A program made the translations under genes and the position numbers. 64,000 nt of DNA from JBMOKT01 sp049323895. Lineage in GTDB: Bacteria > Bacillota > Peptococcia > Peptococcales > BICA1-8. This document shows, one piece after another, positions 1-7,501 of the stretch. Positions within the stretch are counted from its first letter, which is position 1. Each line of letters starts with the position of its first letter. The stretch is from assembly GCA_049323895.1 (NCBI GenBank), contig JBMOKT010000023.1, positions 186,001-250,000 on the forward strand, written 5' to 3'. The notes below the pieces were generated by a model that had not been told where the DNA came from, did no database searches, and was given only the letters and a program-made list of their open reading frames with translations.

Positions 1-1
1 A

Positions 2-316
2 TTTAATAAACAAGAAATCTTAGAAAAAATATTTGGCATAGAAGCATTAAAAAGCCGCTATAATGAATTTCTTTCTCTAAGTAATTCCATTAAGAACAGT
101 ATGGTTAAGGATATAAATAGAAATGAAGAGTATCTTCCCCTATTGTTTGAACTTGGCTGGAATTTCTATGATATTACTATAAATGACCCTGCATTACCCA
201 AGGCTTTTTTAGATAGCTGGGTAGGTGATAAGGCAGTTGCAGAAATGAGAGATTTGAGAAGCTCACTTTATAATCATATAACTATTTTCTTTAGTGAGCT
301 AATTAGTAAAGATTAA
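2..316 (+). CDS. C-terminal part of an unrecognised protein (gene cut by window edge)
   Basis: The reading frame is open from the left edge (codon phase begins at base 2) to a TAA at 314-316, so the start lies outside the window. About 104 residues are visible. They are mostly helical and mildly charged, with aromatic segments such as FELGWNFYDI and a C-terminal NHITIFFSELI helix. This size and texture would suit the ligand-binding half of a TetR-type regulator, but no helix-turn-helix is visible and the assignment is only a guess. It lies just upstream of, and probably in one operon with, the CPBP protease gene at 332. Confidence 0.55.
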   Translation, partial: FNKQEILEKIFGIEALKSRYNEFLSLSNSIKNSMVKDINRNEEYLPLLFELGWNFYDITINDPALPKAFLDSWVGDKAVAEMRDLRSSLYNHITIFFSELISKD

Positions 317-331
317 TTGGAGGGTTTGTCA

Positions 332-898
332 ATGAAAGATGCTTGTTGGTTTAAATTTAATCCTAATAAGGACTTGTTGACTGTGATAATATCCTGGTTT
401 CTAGTTGTGGTAACTTTATATACTGCTTTTCAAATATTTACTACTAAAAGGGTCGCTGCAAATTTTATTACCTTTGGTTTTGGTACTATATTACTCTGCG
501 GTATTGTATTACCTTTGGTTTATAGCAAAATTATTAAAGGTAACGATTTGGATTTATTAGGTATCTCCAAGAAAAATATGTTACTGAGCATCACCTTTGG
601 CGTGTTGCTAACAGTTATTCAATATTCCCAAACCTTAGTAAAGGTTGCCTTCCCTGATATTTTACACTTGACTCCTTTAGTAACAATGGTATTAGCGGTA
701 GGCTTATTTGAAAATATTTTCTTCAGAGGCTGGATGCAGCAGAGAATTGAGGATGCATTTGGCATAGTGCCCAGCATATTATTAGCTTCTGTATTTTATT
801 CTCTGTACCATATCGGCTATGGAATGATGTGGACATCAGATTATTATATCCCATCCATTATATACTTTCTATCAGCAAGGACATTTGCATCTTCCTGA
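332..898 (+). CDS. CPBP-family intramembrane metalloprotease, C-terminally truncated
   Basis: A membrane protein with four to five hydrophobic helices. It carries CPBP (CAAX/Abi protease) motifs: ENIFFRGWMQ, corresponding to the EExxxR motif with Asn in the second position, and the later Y-x-L-Y-H-I-G-Y-G histidine motif. ATG 332 is chosen because GGAGG at 319-323 lies 8 nt upstream; the in-frame TTG at 317 would sit inside the Shine-Dalgarno. Family members continue for another 40-60 residues with a third motif. Here the sequence after GMMWTSD becomes non-homologous and stops at 898 inside the opposite-strand ABC ATPase gene. Both genes look cut at one junction near 840-855. Probably inactive. 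Confidence 0.75.
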   Translation: MKDACWFKFNPNKDLLTVIISWFLVVVTLYTAFQIFTTKRVAANFITFGFGTILLCGIVLPLVYSKIIKGNDLDLLGISKKNMLLSITFGVLLTVIQYSQTLVKVAFPDILHLTPLVTMVLAVGLFENIFFRGWMQQRIEDAFGIVPSILLASVFYSLYHIGYGMMWTSDYYIPSIIYFLSARTFASS

Positions 899-1485
899 TC
901 ATGAGTAACAAAAATTGAGGTTATACCTACCTGTTTGATTATTCTTTTTAAATCTTCACGTATTTTATGCCGTAATTGTGTATCTAAATTACTAAAAGGC
1001 TCGTCGAAAAGAAGTATTGAGGGATTTGGAGCAAGTGAACGGGCTAATGCAACTCTCTGCTGCTGCCCCCCGCTTAACTCATAGGGATACCTTTTTTCTA
1101 AACCTTTTAGGTTTACTAAATCTAACATTTCTTTGATTCTATTTTGGATTGCATTAGTGTTTAATAATTTTAGTCCAAACCTAATATTTTTTTCTACGGT
1201 CATATGGGGAAACAGGGCATAATCTTGAAATACAACTCCTACTCCCCTTTTTTCCGGAGGAATAAAATAATTAATGTCAACCATGGTCTTGTTATCTATT
1301 TTTATGCTGCCTTTGTCAGGGACTTCTAAGCCGGCAATTAACCTTAGAATCGTGCTCTTGCCGCTGCCGCTTTCTCCTAAAATGGCAGTTACCTCTCCCT
1401 TTTCTATATTAAGACTAAAATCTGTAATAATATCTCTTTCCGAATTTTTATATTTAAAGCTTAGTCCCTTTATTTCCAAATACAT
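844..1485 (-). CDS. fbpC: Iron(III)-type ABC transporter ATP-binding protein, C-terminally truncated
   Basis: ABC ATPase of the FbpC/PotA type that would energise the importer encoded by the two upstream genes. Visible motifs are Walker A GESGSGKST near residue 37, the Q-loop VFQDYALFP, signature LSGGQQQRVALARS, Walker B ILLFDEP and the H-loop VTHDQED. FbpC proteins are usually about 340-360 aa with a C-terminal regulatory domain. This one ends at residue 213 just after LADRKYIMDG, so the regulatory domain is missing. The nucleotide-binding core is nearly whole and might still work. A GGGAGG site lies 7 nt before ATG, and the gene starts 2 bp after the permease stop. The 3' end abuts a truncated CPBP protease gene, implying a deletion or rearrangement joint. 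Confidence 0.85.
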   Translation of the reverse strand: MYLEIKGLSFKYKNSERDIITDFSLNIEKGEVTAILGESGSGKSTILRLIAGLEVPDKGSIKIDNKTMVDINYFIPPEKRGVGVVFQDYALFPHMTVEKNIRFGLKLLNTNAIQNRIKEMLDLVNLKGLEKRYPYELSGGQQQRVALARSLAPNPSILLFDEPFSNLDTQLRHKIREDLKRIIKQVGITSIFVTHDQEDANVLADRKYIMDGI

Positions 1486-1487
1486 AA

Positions 1488-3128
1488 TTAAACCTCCCTC
1501 TCCCCTGCCATATTGAAAAAATAAATTGATACAGAACTCACTAAAATTATTAACAGTGATGCAATGGAAGCCTCATGAATCATTTCGTCATTAGCATATT
1601 CAAAGGCTTTGGTTGCTAAGGTCTCAAAGTTAAAGGGTCTTAACAAAAGGGTCAGAGGCAGTTCCTTTAAAATATCAACAAATACCAAAATGAAACCACT
1701 TATTAAAGCAGTTTTCATCATAGGAAGGTCTACCTTAATAAAAGTCTGGCTTATATTCATGCCTAATGTTCTGGAGGCTTCAAAATACTTTTTCCCCACT
1801 TTTTGAAATCCTGCTTCAACTGAGTTATAGCCTATAGCCAGAAATCTAATTACATAGGCAAAAATAAGCATTGTAATACTTGTACTAAGCAATAGCTTAG
1901 GCCATTGGGGATTTATTATCTGGTAAAGCCAATAAAAATTATTATCTATGTTTAGAAATAGTACTATAACACCGATAGCTATTACCGCACCGGGAATTGA
2001 ATAACCCAGTACTATTATTTTGGAATTTAGCTTTGACGCAAATCCCTGACTGATTCTAGAATTATTTGCGACAACCACTGCAAAAAGAATTATTAAGCAA
2101 GAGGCTATGAGGGCACTGACCACGGAATTTAGAACAAAACTTAAAAACTTAAAACTAATTACATGTTTAAAACTAATAAGGCTCCAGTACATTAGCTGAG
2201 CAGCCGGTATTAAAAAACCTACGGCAAAAATACTTAAACAATAGGAAAATGCAAAAAAGCTTTTTTTCCCCTCAAGTTTATATCTGACAATGGGTCTTAT
2301 TTTAGAGGTGGATGGGCTGTATTGTTTTCTTCCCCTAAAAATCTTTTCTAAACCCAAAATGCTAAAAACTATCAGCAATAAAATTGCAGAAAGCCTTACG
2401 GCTGAATTAATATCACCTAAACCAAACCAAGTTTTAAAAATAGCTGTGCTGAAGGTAGGTATGCCGAAGTATTTAACTAGTCCATAGTCATTGAGCACTT
2501 CTAATATTACTAAACTCACCCCGCCAACAATAGCTCCCCTAGAAATAGGCAATATAACATAGATAAAAATTTCCAAGGGACTTCTGCCTAATGTTCGTGC
2601 AGTTTCAATCAACGATGCTGACTGTTTTTCCATAAAGGCTCTAGTAATAGCAAATACATATGGGAACAGAAGCACTGTAAAAATAAACACCGCACCCTGA
2701 GCACCCATTATGTCGAAATATTTCTGGTTGAGACTGAGATTAAAAAAATTCCTCAAGGAGGATTGAATTACTCCTGTATAATTTAATAGCCCGTTATAGG
2801 TATAGGCCCCCACATAGGGAGGTATAGCCAGGGGCAGAATTAATGCCCATTTGAACAAATTCCTTAAAGGAAAATCATACACAGATATTATCCAGGCCAA
2901 GCTTGTACCTATTATCATTGTTAAAAATCCTGTGTAAGTAATAAGCTTTAAGGAGTTTATCGTATAATCCTTTAGTAAATACTCCTTTATATGACCCCAG
3001 TTTTGTGTGGGATCACTAACTAGTTCAATTATAATATTTAAACTTGGTAAGATAATGAGGGTAATAATAATAAAACTTAAAATTGACCATGTATTTAATT
3101 TGTTCTTGCGTAGTCTAAGGTTTAACAC
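1488..3128 (-). CDS. fbpB: Iron(III) ABC transporter permease, two-domain FbpB type
   Basis: A 546-aa inner-membrane permease with about 12 helices made of two homologous halves. Each half carries the binding-protein-dependent transport EAA loop: ARTLGRSPLEIFIYVILP in the first half and ASRTLGMNISQTFIKVDLP in the second. This fused architecture is typical of FbpB/SfuB ferric-iron importers. The start is GTG 3128 with GGGAG 8-9 nt upstream. It lies 50 bp downstream of the lipoprotein gene, with a hairpin between that probably lowers permease expression relative to the binding protein. Substrate Fe3+ is inferred from the family and from the Fur-like box at 4309. Thiamine or spermidine importers share the fold but usually have different binding proteins. 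Confidence 0.88.
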   Translation of the reverse strand: MLNLRLRKNKLNTWSILSFIIITLIILPSLNIIIELVSDPTQNWGHIKEYLLKDYTINSLKLITYTGFLTMIIGTSLAWIISVYDFPLRNLFKWALILPLAIPPYVGAYTYNGLLNYTGVIQSSLRNFFNLSLNQKYFDIMGAQGAVFIFTVLLFPYVFAITRAFMEKQSASLIETARTLGRSPLEIFIYVILPISRGAIVGGVSLVILEVLNDYGLVKYFGIPTFSTAIFKTWFGLGDINSAVRLSAILLLIVFSILGLEKIFRGRKQYSPSTSKIRPIVRYKLEGKKSFFAFSYCLSIFAVGFLIPAAQLMYWSLISFKHVISFKFLSFVLNSVVSALIASCLIILFAVVVANNSRISQGFASKLNSKIIVLGYSIPGAVIAIGVIVLFLNIDNNFYWLYQIINPQWPKLLLSTSITMLIFAYVIRFLAIGYNSVEAGFQKVGKKYFEASRTLGMNISQTFIKVDLPMMKTALISGFILVFVDILKELPLTLLLRPFNFETLATKAFEYANDEMIHEASIASLLIILVSSVSIYFFNMAGEREV

Positions 3129-3153
3129 CTTTCCACTCCCTTTGTTTTTAAAA

Positions 3154-3174
3154 AGCAGCCCCTAAAGGGCTGCT
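3154..3174 (-). terminator. Intra-operon hairpin between binding protein and permease genes
   Basis: A perfect 8-bp stem AGCAGCCC/GGGCTGCT (3154-3161 and 3167-3174) followed on the minus strand by TTTTTA. It lies between the fbpA-like stop and the permease start, so it probably acts as a leaky terminator or 3'-end stabiliser that yields excess binding protein. Confidence 0.7.
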
Positions 3175-3178
3175 GATA

Positions 3179-4249
3179 TTATTTCCAACCAACTTCGTTA
3201 AATAGCTGGGCTGCTTTATTGTTGTACTCTCCTAATAAGGAGAGGTTAATATCTTGCGCCTTGAATTCTCCCCATGATTTCAGTAAATCAGATGGCTCAA
3301 TTGATGGATTTGCAGGATACTCAAAGTTTGCTTCGGCAAATTCCTTCTGAGCTTTTTCACTTGAGAGAAACTCAATTAGTTTTATTGCATTTTCTTTATT
3401 TTTTGCGTATTTAGTAAGACCTGCCCCGCTGATATTAATATGGGTGCCTGTACTATTCTGGTTAGGGAAGAAAACCCCTACATTCTCTGCTACCTTAACT
3501 TCCTCTGGATTGGAAGAATACAGCATTTTACCTATGTAATAGGTGTTCATTATAGCTATATCCCCTTCACCTGCCACAACTGCAGTTGCCTGATCTCTAT
3601 CATTGCCTTTAGGTTCTCTGGCCATATTTTCTAAAATTCCTTTTGCCCATTCTTTTGTTTTTTCCTCACCATGCAAAGCAATCATAGAAGCAAGTAAAGA
3701 CTGATTATAAATATTGGAAGAAGATCTGGTCAAAACTTTACCTTTCCACTTTGGTTCAGTTAAATCTTCATAGGTTGACAATTGAGAAGGATTAATTCTA
3801 TCTTTGGCATATACCAAAACCCTGGCTCTGACAGTTAGCCCAAACCATTGATTATCCTTATCCCTTAAATTCTCCGGTAAATTTTTAAACAGTACATCGC
3901 TGGAGACCTCTTGCAATAAATCTTGGGTTTTAGCTCTATGTAATCTTCCCGCATCCGCAGTGATCAATAAATCGGCTTCAGTATCTTTCCCTTCCCTGCT
4001 TAGTCTTTCTATCAATTCATCTGAATTCCCCTTAACAACATTTACTTTAATACCGGTATCTGCTGTAAACATCTGCAGCAATTTCTCATCAGTATCATAA
4101 TGTCTGTCAGTATAGAGATTTACCACATTGCTTGAGGGTGCTGTTTCCTTGTTTTGTACTTCAGGGTTAGTAGAGCAGGCCGTTGCTGATAATATAGTGA
4201 ATATTAACATTAAACATAAAGTTACTTTTATTTTGATATTTCTATACAT
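3179..4249 (-). CDS. fbpA: Iron(III)-binding lipoprotein of ABC importer
   Basis: Extracytoplasmic solute-binding protein, 356 aa, with a lipoprotein signal peptide: hydrophobic LCLMLIFTIL followed by lipobox SATAC, with Cys near position 25. The mature part begins VVNLYTDRHYDTDEKLLQMF and contains AIMNTYYIGKML and NISGAGLTKYAKN, typical of the FbpA/FutA (Bacterial_ABC periplasmic type 1 iron) family, where Tyr residues in the YY region coordinate Fe3+. ATG 4249 is preceded by GGGAGGATTAAC. It is the first gene of the fbpABC-like operon. The upstream region has a -35/-10 pair and a Fur-like palindrome, so iron repression is likely. Confidence 0.88.
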   Translation of the reverse strand: MYRNIKIKVTLCLMLIFTILSATACSTNPEVQNKETAPSSNVVNLYTDRHYDTDEKLLQMFTADTGIKVNVVKGNSDELIERLSREGKDTEADLLITADAGRLHRAKTQDLLQEVSSDVLFKNLPENLRDKDNQWFGLTVRARVLVYAKDRINPSQLSTYEDLTEPKWKGKVLTRSSSNIYNQSLLASMIALHGEEKTKEWAKGILENMAREPKGNDRDQATAVVAGEGDIAIMNTYYIGKMLYSSNPEEVKVAENVGVFFPNQNSTGTHINISGAGLTKYAKNKENAIKLIEFLSSEKAQKEFAEANFEYPANPSIEPSDLLKSWGEFKAQDINLSLLGEYNNKAAQLFNEVGWK

Positions 4250-4308
4250 GTTAATCCTCCCGATGTTAGATGTTTTTTAAAAAACTATTTAAACTTCCTC
4301 CTCCTTAT

Positions 4309-4323
4309 TGATAATGGTTTTCA
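4309..4323 (-). promoter_or_regulatory. Candidate Fur box upstream of fbpA
   Basis: Plus-strand TGATAATGGTTTTCA matches 12 of 14 non-spacer bases of the 7-1-7 Fur consensus TGATAATNATTATCA. It overlaps the expected transcription start, 10 bp downstream of the -10 at 4333-4338, a classic repressor position. The iron importer downstream makes the assignment coherent. Confidence 0.65.
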
Positions 4324-4332
4324 CCTAATAAG

Positions 4333-4361
4333 ATTTTATATGACCTTCAGTATTTACTCAA
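4333..4361 (-). promoter_or_regulatory. Predicted sigma-A promoter of the iron importer operon
   Basis: On the minus strand, TTGAGT (4356-4361) is followed after 17 bp by TAAAAT (4333-4338), close to TTGACA-N17-TATAAT. The transcription start would fall near 4326, next to the Fur-like box, about 75 bp upstream of the fbpA ATG. Confidence 0.5.
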
Positions 4362-4480
4362 CTACTCATTATTACTATTTTTAATACAATTTCAACCCTA
4401 GTAATAGTCTATTTAAACAAATTGATTTAATTATTAGTAAATTTATACTAAAGTTTAATTTATATATAGCAAATAAAAAA

Positions 4481-4517
4481 AAACAGTTAAATGATATGCG
4501 TTATCATTTAACTGTTT
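4481..4517. terminator. Bidirectional intrinsic terminator
   Basis: A 16-bp AT-rich stem (AAACAGTTAAATGATA with its complement at 4502-4517) has an A-run on the left and CTTTTTA on the right, so it can terminate in either direction. It lies between the iron operon promoter and the alkyltransferase-like gene. The rest of 4362-4702 shows nothing else recognisable. Confidence 0.7.
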
Positions 4518-4702
4518 CTTTTTATATTTAACTATTAAATTTACCCAGTGTTACAGCTCTGGCTTTATATCATTCAGCGGAATTTCATATTTATATCCGG
4601 CGAATAAAGAATTATTAACATGATTTTCACCATTCTAGTAATACAATACATATCAAAAATAATAACCTTCTTACTATATTTCACCTAAATTATTTGCTTT
4701 TC

Positions 4703-5179
4703 TTACACAAGGTTAAATAATGCTTTTTGAAAATCCTCCACAAAATAGCGCTTACCTTTTGTAATCACTTTATGCCCTTCCATTTCCAGTAACATTTTTT
4801 GCTGTTCAATACCACCTGGATATTTTTCGTTTAATTCTCCGGATTTTTTCAAGGTACGCCAATAAGGAGTAATATCCTTGCTTCCTGCATTTCCCCTCTC
4901 CTGTGAAGCATTGGCTGCAATGTTAATGAATATGCCAGCTGTCAAAGGGCAGGTAAAGTCTGCTTTGTGTTCTTTTGCTAAGTACTCTCTAATGTTTTCC
5001 GAGGTTGTAAGCTTACCTTTGGGAATTTTCTTCATTACAAAGTCATATTGGATAGGAGCCGCTATAAGCATATTGCCACAACCAAAACGCTTTGCCATCT
5101 TATTGTCAAAGCCAATAAACTCAACCTTCGGTAAGTCTCCCGAGTTATTGAGTTTCTCGTTGAAAGATTTTTTTGGCAC
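4703..5179 (-). CDS. MGMT-fold alkyltransferase-like protein (no active-site Cys)
   Basis: 158 aa. The central segment IPKGKLTTSENIREYLAK followed by PYWRTLKKSGELNEKYPGG and EQQKMLLEMEGH resembles the MGMT/ATL fold, where a V-P-x-G-x-V-T-T segment is followed by P-C-H-R and later by G-x-x-x-Q-x-x-L-L-x-x-E-G. The acceptor Cys of the P-C-H-R motif is replaced (PYWR). This is as in alkyltransferase-like proteins, which flag O6-alkylguanine for nucleotide excision repair rather than repairing it. The start is GTG 5179, preceded by AAAGGAGGAG. It is a single-gene unit with a terminator downstream. A long insertion between the two motifs makes it longer than typical ATL proteins, so family membership is probable, not certain. 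Confidence 0.65.
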   Translation of the reverse strand: MPKKSFNEKLNNSGDLPKVEFIGFDNKMAKRFGCGNMLIAAPIQYDFVMKKIPKGKLTTSENIREYLAKEHKADFTCPLTAGIFINIAANASQERGNAGSKDITPYWRTLKKSGELNEKYPGGIEQQKMLLEMEGHKVITKGKRYFVEDFQKALFNLV

Positions 5180-5428
5180 CGGATACTCCTCCTTTTTAAC
5201 CTCTCTCTATATTTAACTTGTAGGGCTTACCTTTCCGGCTTATCTTACCATTACTCCTACTTTATGCCATAGTTAATTATTCTTTAAAAAGCATATTTAA
5301 CAGTTCGATTTTTAAAGCCATTCTGACGATTAACTACTTTTTTTATTATTTTAACATATACAAAAAAGAAACTGTCCCTAATTCTGGAACAGTCCACTCT
5401 CGACTAAAATGGTACCATACTACTATAT

Positions 5429-5710
5429 TTACGCCGAAATACCATCTTTACCTTTATTTTTTTCTCTCAGTGTAAGATAATGGTGACCATCAGTATATAT
5501 TTTGACTAAACCAAACACTATACCGACCGAAGATAAACGGATACCATAGTCAATAAGCTTTTTACCTGTAATAGAGATTGAAGCACCTCCATCGCCACCC
5601 ATTAATAAACCAACTAAAAATAGTACAAATGCTATCGCACCTAAACCAACACCAATTAAGATTAAGACGGCAAAAAGGGCAGACGATACTTTGTTCAGTT
5701 GTTCCTTCAT
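5429..5710 (-). CDS. Small two-helix membrane protein, partner of the adjacent TRAP-like permease (copy 1)
   Basis: 93 aa. ATG 5710 is chosen because GGGGGAT lies upstream; the longer in-frame GTG start would put this site inside the gene. Two hydrophobic helices are visible (ALFAVLILIGVGLGAIAFVL and a shorter one at LSSVGIVFGLVKIY), separated by a polar GKKLIDYGIRLSS segment, with a charged tail. It resembles the protein at 7186-7485 in size, helix spacing and a shared D-x-H-H-x-x-T segment near the C-terminus (TDGHHYLTL versus KDHHLTI). It starts 14 bp after the large permease stop. I infer a small subunit replacing the usual 4-TM DctQ. No known family recognised. Confidence 0.75.
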   Translation of the reverse strand: MKEQLNKVSSALFAVLILIGVGLGAIAFVLFLVGLLMGGDGGASISITGKKLIDYGIRLSSVGIVFGLVKIYTDGHHYLTLREKNKGKDGISA

Positions 5711-5723
5711 CTTCTTATCCCCC

Positions 5724-7103
5724 CTACAACCATAGTATGGGTAGAACACCAAGTAGGATTAATATGCAGAACAGCATATGCAGCACTATCCATACATAGG
5801 CTAATTTAGCGGTTTTCATAAAATTAGAATCAGCAATACCCATTGCAGCGTATAAGCATAAAGCTAGTGGTGGTGTCATCCCTTCAAGGGCCCCAGTTAA
5901 AGCTGGCAACATAGCAGCAAGTAAAAGAGGATTTCCTCCTAAGGCTGCAAAAGCAGCTACTAATGCCCCACCCACGATAGCAACTTGAGATGACCCGGGC
6001 AGCACCATACCTAAAAACGCTGTGAAAATCGGTAAAATAAAGGCAAGGGCTGTTACAGATAATCCCATGGACATAAACCAGCTTTGCACACTTTCTTCCA
6101 TGCCCAACTTCTGGAAAACCAGTGCAATGGCATAGGCAAAATATATAGTAGCAGCAACTGGTGTAATAATACTTACTCCTCTTTTTATCATTTCAAAAAC
6201 TTTAGTAAAACTTAGGCCATTTATTGTCTTTCTACCTATATACAAACCATATACTGCTGCCAACCCTGGTGTAAACGAAAGTACCGAGCCAATAATTGCA
6301 TTTCCTCCCGCTTTGCCTAAACGACCTATAACAGCACCATCATACTGAGAAAGGACAAAAATTGGAACAAAAATAATTAAAGGTATTAATAATGATGTCC
6401 ATCCTTCACTAAAGGATTGCCTAACACTAGGTCTTTCTTCAGCAGGAATAGGTTGTACGTTGTAGTAAATACAAAATCCTAATAAGGTTAACCATCTTTG
6501 CACAATAAACCAAATTGCCACACCCCAACATATTAACCAAAAACTTGCTAAAGTTACTGCATCAGGATATAAAACATTATACACTCCATATGAAAGTATT
6601 ATTGTACCTGATGGTGGAATAATATTTCCTAACGAACTACAGGACATTTCAACAGTTGCTGCCAATTCGGGAGAAAATCCTGTTTTTTTCATAGCCGGTA
6701 TAGTAAATACTCCAGTTGCAGCAACATTTCCAGCTCCACTGCCAGAAAGGGCAGCCATGAAAGTTGAAGCAATCAGAGATACATAACCTCCTCCACCTCT
6801 GAATCTCCCCACAGTGGCTAAAATAAAGTTAATTATTTTATCGACTACTTTTGTTTCCCCAAAAATATGAGCAAGCGTTAAAAAGCCTACTATTGAATAA
6901 AACAAACTGCTGGAGGATGGATTAAGTAAATAAGGCCAAAAAAGATCCCACCTTTGTGTCATAAAAATTACAAAAACAAAAGAAAGTATCATTACTTCAT
7001 ATATAGGTCTTTTAAAAACCATAAATACAACTGCCATAAAAACTAAAAGAAAAAGTAAATAAGCAATTCCCATTGGAATAGGTCCTAAAAAACTACCCGC
7101 CAT
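5724..7103 (-). CDS. TRAP-like large permease (DctM superfamily), copy 1
   Basis: 459 aa, about 12-14 transmembrane helices. DctM-type repeats are visible: GGGGYVSLIASTFMAALSGS followed by GAGNVAATGVFTIPAMKKTG in the first half, and GMVLPGSSQVAIVGG plus LEGMTPPLALCLYAAMG in the second. It is 57% or more alike by eye to the permease at 7502-8878, so the two are recent paralogues. No extracytoplasmic binding protein and no 4-TM DctQ gene is nearby; each copy is followed instead by a 2-TM protein. It probably imports an organic or amino acid used by the mutase and amidotransferase encoded upstream. The start at ATG 7103 is preceded by GGAGG with good spacing. Confidence 0.8.
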   Translation of the reverse strand: MAGSFLGPIPMGIAYLLFLLVFMAVVFMVFKRPIYEVMILSFVFVIFMTQRWDLFWPYLLNPSSSSLFYSIVGFLTLAHIFGETKVVDKIINFILATVGRFRGGGGYVSLIASTFMAALSGSGAGNVAATGVFTIPAMKKTGFSPELAATVEMSCSSLGNIIPPSGTIILSYGVYNVLYPDAVTLASFWLICWGVAIWFIVQRWLTLLGFCIYYNVQPIPAEERPSVRQSFSEGWTSLLIPLIIFVPIFVLSQYDGAVIGRLGKAGGNAIIGSVLSFTPGLAAVYGLYIGRKTINGLSFTKVFEMIKRGVSIITPVAATIYFAYAIALVFQKLGMEESVQSWFMSMGLSVTALAFILPIFTAFLGMVLPGSSQVAIVGGALVAAFAALGGNPLLLAAMLPALTGALEGMTPPLALCLYAAMGIADSNFMKTAKLAYVWIVLHMLFCILILLGVLPILWL

Positions 7104-7185
7104 TAAAATCCTCCTTTACCTCCAAATTTGTCAATCTTGCAGCTCCAAATCTACTTATTTTAATTAAAACCAGGCTTTATTACCA

Positions 7186-7485
7186 CTAAGCTGACACTGA
7201 AACTGAAACTGATGGTGATTCTTCGGTTTCTTCTTTCTGATCAATTGTTAAATGATGGTCTTTCATCATATAGAAGTCAAGAAGACCGAACATAATGGCA
7301 TAACAGGCCAGTTTCTTACTGTAATTCATGACTTTCAGATTAAAATTCGATATTGCGGCTGCAGTGGAACCGTCAATAATCAGAGCAGCCAGAAAGAGAA
7401 CTCCGACCAGTGCCCCGGCCAGAACGGCAATTGCCACGACTACCCCGTAAATGGTAACTAGAAATCCGTGTATCTGCTGTTTCAT
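7186..7485 (-). CDS. Small two-helix membrane protein, partner of the adjacent TRAP-like permease (copy 2)
   Basis: 99 aa. ATG 7485 has a GGGGGGAACAGAC leader. Helix 1 spans about residues 9-35 (TIYGVVVAIAVLAGALVGVL), helix 2 about residues 56-72 (KKLACYAIMFGLLDFYMM). Then come DHHLTIDQK and an acidic/Ser-Val rich tail. Together with the protein at 5429-5710 it defines a pair of related small proteins, each encoded directly downstream of a large TRAP-like permease; here the gap is 16 bp. An auxiliary or small-subunit role is inferred from this repeated pairing only. Confidence 0.75.
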   Translation of the reverse strand: MKQQIHGFLVTIYGVVVAIAVLAGALVGVLFLAALIIDGSTAAAISNFNLKVMNYSKKLACYAIMFGLLDFYMMKDHHLTIDQKEETEESPSVSVSVSA

Positions 7486-7501
7486 GTCTGTTCCCCCCTT
7501 C

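Noticed and set aside
4488..4510. Second Fur-like palindrome TGATATGCGTTATCA
   Set aside because: It is the centre of a terminator hairpin, 230 bp from the fbpA start, so the resemblance to a Fur box is probably due to AT-rich symmetry.
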